A stretch of DNA of 37,045 nt from Sulfuritalea sp. (lineage in GTDB: Bacteria; Pseudomonadota; Gammaproteobacteria; Burkholderiales; Rhodocyclaceae), in NCBI GenBank assembly GCA_030680805.1, contig JAUXUK010000057.1:1-37045 (forward strand), in the 5' to 3' direction. Within the stretch, counting starts at the first letter, position 1. Every line of letters starts with the position of its first letter. Position numbers and translations under genes: made by a program. Below are positions 26,408 to 32,979 of this stretch, piece by piece. A model generated the notes under the pieces. That model made no database searches and was not told the DNA's origin. It saw only the letters and a list, made by a program, of their open reading frames with translations.

Positions 26408-27526
26408 ATGTCTACAAAGCGCCGCCGTGCTTCTTCCTGGGAATATGTCGTTAAGCGCAAAGGGCTGCTGTCACGCCCAATTTCGCTTACTTTCACCGAC
26501 GAAAAGGAAGGCGATTCGTACGTCGCACGGCTCGAGTGCTTACTTGATGCAGGGGTAGTTCCAGCAGAGTTTCAAGAGAATGCGGATAAGCCTGCAACGG
26601 TTGGTGATGGCATCCACCTTTACATCCAAAGAGTATCGATATCCGAGTCAGACAAGTTGGTTCTGGATGTCATATATGAGCGGATAGGCAAGGTGCTGCT
26701 ATCGCAGGTCGACTATCCCTGGGCTGAGAAGTACGTCAGGGAATCGAAGCAGATCCGCAACCTTTCGCCGTCTACCATTCGGCATCACGTGGGAGCCTTG
26801 GCACGAATGCTGGACTGGCTTTGTCGGCGTGGGGACCTTATAGCAAATCCGTTGCGACTGTTACCTAAGGGATACGCAACCTATACCGTGGCAGATGGGG
26901 CTGTTCTTCGCGCGTTTGATCGAAAATCCAAAGTGGATCAGGAACGAGATCGTCGTTTGGCTCAATCAGAAGAAGAAGCCATCCGACAAGCGATGGCCGG
27001 GCACAAGCGCGATGATCGCGAGCGACCGTTGACAATGAAGGACAGGGAGCTCTTGATGCTCCTCTTCGACCTTGCGCTCGAAACGGCAATGCGCCTGCGG
27101 GAAATGTTTACCCTCTCCGTGGCTCAGGTCGATTTGTCACAGCGAACGATTTTTCTCGACAAGACAAAAAATGGCGACAAGCGACAGATCCCGCTTTCAT
27201 CGGTGGCTATCGCAAAACTTCAGCCGGTTCTTGAAAGGATGAAAGCGAATGAACGTCTGTTCCCGTGGTGGGACGGTGTCCCGACACAAGAATCTTTACG
27301 AAAAACCACGAGTAAATTGTCACGTCAGTTTTCCCGCATATTTGAATACTCAAAAGTTGTGGGTCTGAATTTCCATGACCTTCGACACGAAGCCACCAGT
27401 CGATTTTTTGAACGTACATCACTCTCGGATTTGGAAATAGCGAAGATCACCGGACATCGATCGCCCAGAATGTTGATGCGTTATGCGAATCTACGCGGCA
27501 CCACGCTCGCCGGGAAGCTCTGGTAA
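26408..27526 (+). CDS. int: site-specific tyrosine recombinase / integrase
   Basis: This 372-residue tyrosine recombinase has a SAM-like core-binding domain (about 85-165) and a C-terminal catalytic domain. Catalytic residues are Arg229 (ETAMRLREM), Lys254 (DKTKNGDKRQ), His323 and Arg326 (HDLRHEATSR), His350 (ITGHRS) and Tyr359 (MRYANL). The N-terminal basic MSTKRRRASS may be an arm-site-binding segment. I chose the ATG at 26408; an upstream in-frame extension to 26345 looks non-coding. It presumably catalyses integration at the adjacent tRNA. Codon use is more A+T-rich than in the host part. Confidence 0.93.
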   Translation: MSTKRRRASSWEYVVKRKGLLSRPISLTFTDEKEGDSYVARLECLLDAGVVPAEFQENADKPATVGDGIHLYIQRVSISESDKLVLDVIYERIGKVLLSQVDYPWAEKYVRESKQIRNLSPSTIRHHVGALARMLDWLCRRGDLIANPLRLLPKGYATYTVADGAVLRAFDRKSKVDQERDRRLAQSEEEAIRQAMAGHKRDDRERPLTMKDRELLMLLFDLALETAMRLREMFTLSVAQVDLSQRTIFLDKTKNGDKRQIPLSSVAIAKLQPVLERMKANERLFPWWDGVPTQESLRKTTSKLSRQFSRIFEYSKVVGLNFHDLRHEATSRFFERTSLSDLEIAKITGHRSPRMLMRYANLRGTTLAGKLW

Positions 27527-27796
27527 TTCGGGGAGTCTTCGCCGGCCGCGATAGCGGCGAGTTTGACTAACCTCGCTCTGATTGCGATTCCTGTCAGTGA
27601 TAACGGCGCGTTCAATTCGCTCGGCTGTTTGTTCGCGGATTCGTACCGACAAAAAGTCGACGAGGTCTGATTCGAGCATTACCCATGCTCGGCCAATCTT
27701 CGCTGCCGGCAAGAAGCCGTCGTCGATTAGAGCTCGAACGGTCGAAACGTCTGTCGCCAGAAACTTGGCGGCCTCATCTGATGTGTAGGTTTTCAT
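27491..27796 (-). CDS. excisionase-like HTH protein (putative Xis / recombination directionality factor)
   Basis: The 101-residue protein starts with a MerR/excisionase-type helix-turn-helix: MKTYTSDEAAKFLATDVSTV then RALIDDGFLPAAKIGRAWVM and LESDLVDFL. The second half is Arg-rich. Its 3' end overlaps the convergent integrase gene by 36 bases, a geometry that could link the two by antisense transcription. A directionality-factor role is inferred from family and position. It could instead be a small repressor. Confidence 0.65.
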   Translation of the reverse strand: MKTYTSDEAAKFLATDVSTVRALIDDGFLPAAKIGRAWVMLESDLVDFLSVRIREQTAERIERAVITDRNRNQSEVSQTRRYRGRRRLPELPELPGERGAA

Positions 27797-27908
27797 TTCA
27801 GTTTCGAGATGTCTCTGGGGACTCAGCTTTATGGGCATTGCAGTCAAGCAAATATTAGCCAGATCGCCAGTAATATCGATCGCTAAAAGCGCACAGACCG
27901 GGCGCATT

Positions 27909-29621
27909 TCAAATTAGGCCTGCTTCCTCCAGAAACCGTGACTCAAAACCCTCATCCATGGCGCTGCTGAGAATCAAGCGATTCTTGGCGCGAGTCATGC
28001 CGACGTACATCAGCCTGCGCTCTTCCTCTTCGGATGAATCGGTATGGGGAAGATTCCCATCCTCGGTGCCCATGATCCACACGTTGTCGAACTCAAGCCC
28101 CTTGGAGGAATGGAGGGTCATCAGATGAATTCCAGCGGACTTCTGCTTGTTGTCGGCTGTCGTGAGGAACCGCAACCGCTGCCCCAGTGATCCGGACAGT
28201 TTGGCGACGGATGACTCCAGTCGATTCAGCATGGCAACCTGCTGATCGTTCTTGCAGTGAGGTAGAAGCCAGGCTGATACTCCATGCACCACCAGTTCAG
28301 TTCGGCCTTTTCTCGCTTGCTCGGTCCATGACGAGAAGCCCGCCAGCAATCCGGCCACTCGCTGGTGGTGATCGCCTTCGGGGCCACGCAATTCGAGGAT
28401 CCTGGTGAGGTACTGCATGCAATCACCTTCACCTTGAACTTCGCGTGAATTCAAGTAGGCAGGGGCCACCCCGGCAAAGGCCAGTGCATTTGCGGCGCCT
28501 GTCCAGCCACCATCGAGCACGCTACGCTGGATACCCAGAAAGGCGCTTCCGAGTTTTCGGTCCCATATCCTCTTGCCCCCGGTACGTTTGTACGGGATAC
28601 CCGATCCGCTGAGGCAAATCTCGATTGGATCCAGCTGACTATTGGTTCGCCCGAGAATTCCCCATTCGGCGTCGATGCCGAGCATCCTGATCCGGTCCGC
28701 CACAATATCGGCCTCATCCCAGCGGTCAGAGGCTCTGACTATCTGGATATCGCCGGTGGATGTCCTGTGAGCCTCGATGCGTTTCGGTGCCCGCTCCTTG
28801 TTGTGGGCGATCAGCTTTGCGGCATGGTTCAAAATATTCGGAGCGCAGCGGTAGTTCAGTGGCAGGGTTGTCTCGGTCGATGCCAGGGTCTCGGTGACCT
28901 CGATCAGACCTGCATACCCCATGGCATGCCGGAAAGCGTACAGACTTTGATCATCATCCCCTACCAGGGTGACTTCGATGCCGGCGAGGCCATGAGCTTT
29001 TACCCATGCCACCTGCACTTCATCCATATCCTGCGCTTCGTCGACCAGCAGCCAGCGGACGGGCAGGGTCAGCAACTCGCCGGAGCTGATTTTCTGGACA
29101 GCCGACAGCACGATGTCCGCGAAGTCCATTGCGCACTCGGATGCGAGGGTGTCCTGGTAGGCGGTATAGATCGCCTCGATGTCTGGGTCCGCAAAGACTG
29201 GCGTTCTGATCCTCGCTTTTGCACTATCGATGTTTTTGACGACATCCTCGAACGTGGCTTCGATCGGATGCTGGGCTATGCAGCGACGCAGTACTGCCAT
29301 CCTTTCTCCGTCAGACAGCAGGCGCCTGGGCTTCTGGCCACGAGGCAATCGCTTGAGCTGCGAGAGTGCGATGGAGTGAAAAGTCCCCACCGCGAGACGC
29401 CGCGCATCATCGGCACCACAGGAGGGAAGGATCCGTGCCTTGAGTTCCTCGGCAGCGTCTCGAGTGAAGGTGACGGCGCACAAGCGTCCCTTGTCATGCG
29501 ATGCGAGCAACCGAATGGCTCGCTCGGAAAGTACGCGGGTTTTACCGGAGCCCGGACATGCAAGGACAGTGCAGTGGCCGACCGTGGAAACCGCACGTTC
29601 CTGGTGCGGATTCAGGTCCAC
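27909..29621 (-). CDS. UvrD/Rep-type superfamily 1A DNA helicase
   Basis: This 570-residue 3'-5' helicase candidate has all SF1A motifs: Q region LNPHQERAV, Walker A ACPGSGKTR (21-29), motif Ia VTFTRDAAEEL, Walker B LLVDEAQDMDEVQ, motif III LVGDDDQSLYAFRHA, motif IV TTLPLNYRCAPNIL, motif V TLHSSKGLEFDNVW and motif VI RRLMYVGMTRAKNRL. At 570 residues it is shorter than UvrD (about 720). The start is GTG at 29621, placed directly after the TAG stop of the preceding gene, so translation is probably coupled. It may serve element replication or processing. Confidence 0.9.
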   Translation of the reverse strand: MDLNPHQERAVSTVGHCTVLACPGSGKTRVLSERAIRLLASHDKGRLCAVTFTRDAAEELKARILPSCGADDARRLAVGTFHSIALSQLKRLPRGQKPRRLLSDGERMAVLRRCIAQHPIEATFEDVVKNIDSAKARIRTPVFADPDIEAIYTAYQDTLASECAMDFADIVLSAVQKISSGELLTLPVRWLLVDEAQDMDEVQVAWVKAHGLAGIEVTLVGDDDQSLYAFRHAMGYAGLIEVTETLASTETTLPLNYRCAPNILNHAAKLIAHNKERAPKRIEAHRTSTGDIQIVRASDRWDEADIVADRIRMLGIDAEWGILGRTNSQLDPIEICLSGSGIPYKRTGGKRIWDRKLGSAFLGIQRSVLDGGWTGAANALAFAGVAPAYLNSREVQGEGDCMQYLTRILELRGPEGDHHQRVAGLLAGFSSWTEQARKGRTELVVHGVSAWLLPHCKNDQQVAMLNRLESSVAKLSGSLGQRLRFLTTADNKQKSAGIHLMTLHSSKGLEFDNVWIMGTEDGNLPHTDSSEEEERRLMYVGMTRAKNRLILSSAMDEGFESRFLEEAGLI

Positions 29622-30260
29622 CTATACAACGAGAACGGATGCAGGCGATTCCGTTTCCGTTGGGGTTACGGCAATGGCCGGAAATGCTGAATCAGTCTCA
29701 GCCATACGGGTAGCGTTCTTTCGGGCGGCGATGCTCGCTCGACTGGCCAGACCGCGAAAGCCCCCGGCAATGCGCAAGAGGCGGCGCTTCCATTCATACA
29801 GGCTGCTGGAATAGTTTCCGTCCGGGATCGAACCCGATAACCAAAGGGTGTCGAATTTTCCAACCAGTCCATCAAACTCGCGGATGAGTCCGATGTAGCG
29901 GACTGCGCGAGGAGAGGTGATCCTGGCCTCAAGCTCCTTCGGGTTCGAGTAGGTGACGCCGGCAAACTCGATACCGTTTGCATCGGCCAGCTTTTCAAGT
30001 CGAGTCACCTCGGAACGCATGTCTTCGAACATTTTGTCCAGGCGATCATCAACAATCGTCTCTACCTCGCGCGCCTGCTCGTCAGTGCCAATGACACGCA
30101 ACACGACTGACAAAGAAAAAATTGCATTTGCGCAAAGCTCGAATCCCCGATCAAACACCTGCTGGGCATGAAGAGAATGAAGTCTTACCTTCTGCGTGAA
30201 GTAGGGCCGACTGATGTCGTGTGACGCAGATGGAATGAACGCGGGCGGCCTGGTTGCCAT
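29622..30260 (-). CDS. DUF1845/AcaB-like conjugative-element protein
   Basis: This 212-residue protein resembles the DUF1845 family found in integrative conjugative elements and IncA/C-type plasmids (AcaB-like). Matching features are VRLHSLHAQQVFDRG near residue 25, GIEFAGVTYSNPKELEARI and FDTLWLSGSIPDGNYSS with YEWKRRLLRIAGGFRGL. Some relatives are described as transcriptional regulators, others only as conserved element proteins. AGGAG lies 8 bases before the ATG. It forms a leftward two-gene unit with the helicase, divergent from the rest of the element. Confidence 0.6.
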   Translation of the reverse strand: MATRPPAFIPSASHDISRPYFTQKVRLHSLHAQQVFDRGFELCANAIFSLSVVLRVIGTDEQAREVETIVDDRLDKMFEDMRSEVTRLEKLADANGIEFAGVTYSNPKELEARITSPRAVRYIGLIREFDGLVGKFDTLWLSGSIPDGNYSSSLYEWKRRLLRIAGGFRGLASRASIAARKNATRMAETDSAFPAIAVTPTETESPASVLVV

Positions 30261-30417
30261 CTATGGACTCCTGGTGAGGTAGGTTGATGCTACAAAACCA
30301 GGCTCCAGAATCGAATGCGAAAAGCGCACAAAAGTGCACCGTCTGGCGGTTGCAAATCAGGAATGTCTCAGTGAAAATGGCTCCACATTCGTTGTGCCTA
30401 GCGCCATCGATGAAGCG

Positions 30418-30550
30418 GTAGCTGGCCGCTGGAAACAAACAGCATTTACGTGCCGTTCATGCCAGTGCGTGGCGGTACTCTGTAACCCCTGCGGGATGCC
30501 CATCCCGCAATGGGAGCAGGTGTCTCCAGGATTCTTGACTTGGAGGCATC
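30418..30550 (+). promoter_or_regulatory. leader 1: 26-bp box + nested hairpin + SD hairpin (119-aa gene)
   Basis: The 26-bp box (30418-30443) begins GTAGCTGGCC and ends GAAACAAACAGC. A small hairpin GCCA/TGGC follows. Next is the nested hairpin: outer CCC/GGG around TGCGGGAT-GCCC-ATCCCGCA (30490-30509). Finally TCTCCAG (30523-30529) can pair with TTGGAGG (30540-30546), which includes the Shine-Dalgarno sequence GGAGG four bases before the ATG. The box starts 133 bases before the ATG. Confidence 0.7.
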
Positions 30551-30910
30551 ATGGAAAAAGTTCTTCTGGTTGCATCGCTTATTGGGACAGTCCATCTTTT
30601 CGTGCTTGCTGTTGGCAGGTTCGGACACCTGGCATTTTCACCGCCGGTGGCCACACCTGAACATTGGCCCGGCGCACAAAAGATCCCCGAATGGCACCGA
30701 TCCGCGTCCGCATCCTCGCTTGTCAGTCATGACGATGGCGAAGAGGACTGGTCGAAGTACGACGTACCTGCCTTTATCCGGCGCGGTATTCCGATGCCGA
30801 AGCTGGAAGTCGTGCAACCGAAAAAGCCGACCAAAAGAAAGAAGGCCGTAAAAAAGTCGCAAGTTGTTGCTCCCACCGAAACCGAAGCCCGGTTTGAAGT
30901 GGTGCTCTAA
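30551..30910 (+). CDS. small membrane-anchored protein with FtsZ-C-terminal-peptide-like motif
   Basis: No family is recognised for this 119-residue protein. Residues 3-22 (KVLLVASLIGTVHLFVLAVG) form an N-terminal hydrophobic helix, probably a membrane anchor. A hydrophilic acidic stretch (60-68, DDGEEDW) follows. Residues 70-78, YDVPAFIRR, match the conserved C-terminal peptide of FtsZ (consensus D-I/V-PAF-L/I-R-R/K), which docks to FtsA, ZipA, MinC, ZapD and SlmA. A Lys-rich tail (90-105) comes after it. GGAGG lies four bases before the ATG, inside a hairpin. It opens the rightward gene series. Confidence 0.75.
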   Translation: MEKVLLVASLIGTVHLFVLAVGRFGHLAFSPPVATPEHWPGAQKIPEWHRSASASSLVSHDDGEEDWSKYDVPAFIRRGIPMPKLEVVQPKKPTKRKKAVKKSQVVAPTETEARFEVVL

Positions 30911-30934
30911 CTCGACACTCTGAAGCGATTCAAA

Positions 30935-30998
30935 CCCATGCGGGGATACTTTCCCCGCCTGGGGCTTGGTGTCTCCGCATCTTTTTCAAGGAGACATC
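30935..30998 (+). promoter_or_regulatory. leader 2: nested hairpin + SD hairpin (microprotein 1)
   Basis: Outer CCC (30935-30937) pairs with GGG (30961-30963), and inner GCGGGGA pairs with TCCCCGC (30940-30946 and 30952-30958). GGTGTCTCC (30968-30976) then pairs with GGAGACATC (30990-30998) over 9 bp, with one G-U. This stem contains the Shine-Dalgarno sequence and ends at the base before the ATG. The 26-bp box is absent. Confidence 0.75.
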
Positions 30999-31079
30999 AT
31001 GGAACTCGTTCTAATCGCGTGCTGCATTGGTGGTTTCGTCATCAGTCGTCCGATCATTCGGGCGCTGGGTCTGCGCTAA
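30999..31079 (+). CDS. microprotein 1 (26 aa), paralogue of the next gene
   Basis: MELVLIACCIGGFVISRPII followed by RALGLR is 26 residues long. It has a hydrophobic first half that could insert in the membrane and a basic C-terminal SRPIIRALGLR. AGGAG precedes the ATG by 6 bases, sequestered in a hairpin. It shares 13 of its last 15 residues with the microprotein at 31225. The codon differences in that stretch are mostly synonymous, which argues that the protein is under selection. Function is unknown. Confidence 0.75.
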   Translation: MELVLIACCIGGFVISRPIIRALGLR

Positions 31080-31224
31080 ACCAGCACCAACCTCGCCTGT
31101 GGGAATCCCGCAGGCCTAAAGATTTTCGAAAGAGAGTCCTTAGGCCTGCGGGGTTGTTACGGGCGCGCATCAAGCCTGGCAACTCGTGTGGGGTTCATTC
31201 ATCAACCCGACAAGGAGCCTAGCC
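31080..31224 (+). promoter_or_regulatory. leader 3: mutually exclusive hairpins before microprotein 2
   Basis: GCCTGTGGGA pairs with TCCCGCAGGC (31095-31115). Alternatively CCCGCAGGCCTAA (31107-31119) pairs perfectly over 13 bp with TTAGGCCTGCGGG (31140-31152). The two share 31107-31115 and cannot coexist. In addition AACCTCGC (31089-31096) can pair with GCGGGGTT (31148-31155). GGGTT/AACCC forms a hairpin just before the ribosome site AAGGAG. This switch-like layout differs from the other leaders. Confidence 0.6.
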
Positions 31225-31308
31225 ATGATATTTCTGATACTCGCGATGTGTGCCGTTTCCGGTTTCATCATCAGCCGTCCCATCGTTCGTGCGTTGGGAC
31301 TGCGATGA
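31225..31308 (+). CDS. microprotein 2 (27 aa), paralogue of microprotein 1
   Basis: MIFLILAMCAVSGFIISRPI followed by VRALGLR is 27 residues long. Again it has a hydrophobic half and the conserved GF(I/V)ISRPI(I/V)RALGLR end. AAGGAG lies 9 bases upstream. Tandem duplication with its own leader suggests a dosage or regulatory role. It could be a small membrane partner of element or host proteins, but nothing in the sequence identifies a target. Confidence 0.75.
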   Translation: MIFLILAMCAVSGFIISRPIVRALGLR

Positions 31309-31354
31309 CGACTGGCACCTGTCGTCAAGATGCGTCTCACCCTTTGATCGTCAG

Positions 31355-31391
31355 GCATCACGCAAACCGGATATTCTGGTTTGCGTGATGC
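31355..31391. repeat. perfect 14-bp inverted repeat
   Basis: GCATCACGCAAACC (31355-31368) and GGTTTGCGTGATGC (31378-31391) are perfect inverted copies separated by 9 bases (GGATATTCT). There is no U-tract on either side, so a simple intrinsic terminator is unlikely. It lies in the 335-base gap between microprotein 2 and the nuclease gene, just upstream of the P1-P2 module. It may be a protein-binding site or an RNA processing signal. Confidence 0.7.
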
Positions 31392-31404
31392 GTGATCTAC
31401 CTAT

Positions 31405-31470
31405 CCCGTGCTTTGGTGCGGGCTTTCCAGAGCGCATCGCGCGGTGTGCTGCGATGTGCTGCGGAAAGCC
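31405..31470 (+). ncRNA. P1-P2 tandem hairpin module, copy 1
   Basis: P1 is CCCGTGC-TTTG-GTGCGGG (31405-31422). P2 is GGCTTTCC/GGAAAGCC (31421-31428 and 31463-31470) with an AG/GC internal loop. Its upper stem AGCGCATCGC/GCGATGTGCT closes a 10-base loop. P1 and P2 share two G residues. The same architecture recurs at 34114-34170 with different upper-stem sequence, and the start of a third copy is at 37019. Confidence 0.7.
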
Positions 31471-31509
31471 AGATTGTCGCTTCTGGGTAACCAGGAGCAT
31501 CAAGAGGCG

Positions 31510-31643
31510 GTAGCTGGCCGCTCGAAACAAACAGCCATTAGCGACAGTCAGGCAACTGCCTGTCATTTCCAACCCCGCCAGGGACGCATGTTCCCGGCAG
31601 GGAATGAGTGCCTCCAGCGGGAATCTTGCCTCTGGAGGTAGAA
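31510..31643 (+). promoter_or_regulatory. leader 4: 26-bp box + nested hairpin + SD hairpin (nuclease gene)
   Basis: The box (31510-31535) starts 134 bases before the ATG. A hairpin with GACA/TGTC ends follows at about 31543-31564. The nested hairpin CCC-C-GCC-A-GGGA pairs with TCCC-GGC-A-GGG (31573-31602). CCTCCAG (31611-31617) pairs perfectly with CTGGAGG (31632-31638), which holds the Shine-Dalgarno sequence. Confidence 0.75.
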
Positions 31644-32597
31644 ATGCTTATAGAAACTCAAGTCGGCCTTCTGTCGATGGCGGCCGAGGAGTACCACCGC
31701 AACAAGGACGCTGTTGGGCATTCAAGCCTTGTGCGGATCATGCGGTCCCCGGCGCATTTTCAGGAATACGTCACCCATCCGCCCGAGCCGACCCCGGCAA
31801 TGGCGTTTGGTACGGCCGTTCATTCCGCGGTTCTGGAGCCAGCCGCATTCGCCTCCGATTACGCGGTATTCGACGAGTCGCAACTCGAAGGTTCGTTGCA
31901 GTCGCTCGATGACTACAAGGCGGCGGCTGCGGAACTGGGTATCAAGGTCGGGAAGATGAAGAAGGAAGAGATCAAGGACGCCATCAAGGCTTCCGACGTC
32001 GAGTCCAAATTTGTCTTTCGGGAGGATGCAATTGCCAGGTTGTATAGCGGCAAGGAAATCCTGACACCCACCCTGATGATGGCCATCCGGTCCATTCAGG
32101 CAAGCATCTCTCGTCACACCGGCGCCTCGCGCTTGCTGGCAAACGGGATGGCTGAAATGTCCGGCTTCTGGAGTGATCCGGAGACCGGGCTCGGATGCAA
32201 GTGCCGACCCGACTGGCTTGTCATGGCCGATGAAACCATCACCGGCATCGTGGACGTAAAAACCTGCGCCGATGCTTCGGCAGAGGGATTTGCTCGTTCA
32301 ATCGCCACGCTCGGTTATGACCTGCAGGCGGCATTTTATCAGGATGGCATCAAAGCCATCACGGGAAGAACGCTCCCGTTCTACTTCATCGCGGTCGAAA
32401 AGGATGCTCCGCAAGCGGCAGCGGTCTATCGGGCCAGCGAGGATGTCATCGACGTCGGGCGCGCCAAGTTTCGCGGTGCGCTTCAGCTCCTGCAATGGTG
32501 TCGTGCGAACAACCGCTGGCCGGCGTATCAGCCAAACGGGGAGATCGAAACGATCGAATTGCCTCGCTGGGCGGCGAACTTTGATCTGGAGAGCTGA
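31644..32597 (+). CDS. exonuclease VIII-like PD-(D/E)XK nuclease (RecE/DUF3799 type)
   Basis: This 317-residue protein belongs to the RecE/Cas4/lambda-exo-related PD-(D/E)XK nucleases often annotated as putative exodeoxyribonuclease 8. Motifs: GTAVHSAVLEP (His60), KCRPDWLV (Asp190), GIVDVKTC (Asp204, Lys206) and GYDLQAAFYQDGIK (Tyr225, Gln228). It should resect duplex ends to give 3' single strands for RecT annealing. I chose the ATG at 31644, placed after a GGAGG ribosome site. A leucine-rich frame extension upstream crosses the leader. The next gene begins one base after its stop. Confidence 0.88.
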   Translation: MLIETQVGLLSMAAEEYHRNKDAVGHSSLVRIMRSPAHFQEYVTHPPEPTPAMAFGTAVHSAVLEPAAFASDYAVFDESQLEGSLQSLDDYKAAAAELGIKVGKMKKEEIKDAIKASDVESKFVFREDAIARLYSGKEILTPTLMMAIRSIQASISRHTGASRLLANGMAEMSGFWSDPETGLGCKCRPDWLVMADETITGIVDVKTCADASAEGFARSIATLGYDLQAAFYQDGIKAITGRTLPFYFIAVEKDAPQAAAVYRASEDVIDVGRAKFRGALQLLQWCRANNRWPAYQPNGEIETIELPRWAANFDLES

Positions 32598-32598
32598 A

Positions 32599-32847
32599 GT
32601 GCCGAGCAATCCAATCGAGAAGGTCGCACCCTATCTCAACGAGGTCGGGGATCCGATTCTGTCGATCGCTGCCCGAGTGGAAGCAAAGGTGGATGCCCTC
32701 AAACAGGCGGAAGCCGAAGTGGTCCGTTGCAGGCGCGCGCTCAGGGAAAGTCGTCGATTGCTCCTTGCCTGCGTCAAGCATAGCTATGTGGATTCGGAAA
32801 TTGAAACAGCAGATGCGATGTGCAACCGACAGAAGTACCGTCCTTAG
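32599..32847 (+). CDS. 82-aa predicted coiled-coil protein between nuclease and RecT
   Basis: This protein of 82 residues starts at GTG 32599, one base after the nuclease stop. No family is recognised. Residues about 22-55 are rich in Ala, Glu, Lys and Arg with heptad-like spacing (ARVEAKVDALKQAEAEVV), suggesting a coiled coil. The rest contains CVKHSYVDSEIETADAMC. The tight spacing suggests co-translation with the nuclease, so it may be an accessory subunit. A longer frame upstream lies over the nuclease gene and is not supported. Confidence 0.6.
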   Translation: MPSNPIEKVAPYLNEVGDPILSIAARVEAKVDALKQAEAEVVRCRRALRESRRLLLACVKHSYVDSEIETADAMCNRQKYRP

Positions 32848-32862
32848 GCTATGCAAGTCCTC

Positions 32863-32979
32863 TCACCGAGGAATAGTCTGAAACGGTGAAGCAGCAGCAG
32901 TAATCAACCCGGCGGGAATGCCATGTTCCCGCAAGGGGCGTGGTGTGACCGCCTTTTCTATTTATTGGAGGTCAATACC
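32863..32979 (+). promoter_or_regulatory. leader 5: nested hairpin upstream of recT
   Basis: TCACCG/CGGTGA (32863-32868 and 32884-32889) forms a first hairpin. Then outer CCC (32908-32910) pairs with GGG (32935-32937), and inner GCGGGAA pairs perfectly with TTCCCGC (32912-32918 and 32926-32932). Next comes GGGGCGTGGTGTGACCG, shared almost exactly with leader 7. GGTGTGACC can pair with GGTCAATACC just before the ATG (one bulge), covering part of the Shine-Dalgarno region GGAGGTC. Confidence 0.68.

Noticed and set aside
28767-29690. 307-codon frame opposite the helicase
   Set aside because: The helicase strand carries all SF1A motifs, and the antisense frame has none.
31305-31388. 26-codon frame overlapping the stop of microprotein 2 as ATGA
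   Set aside because: It has no ribosome site of its own beyond the overlap and reads through half of the perfect palindrome; no paralogue was seen.
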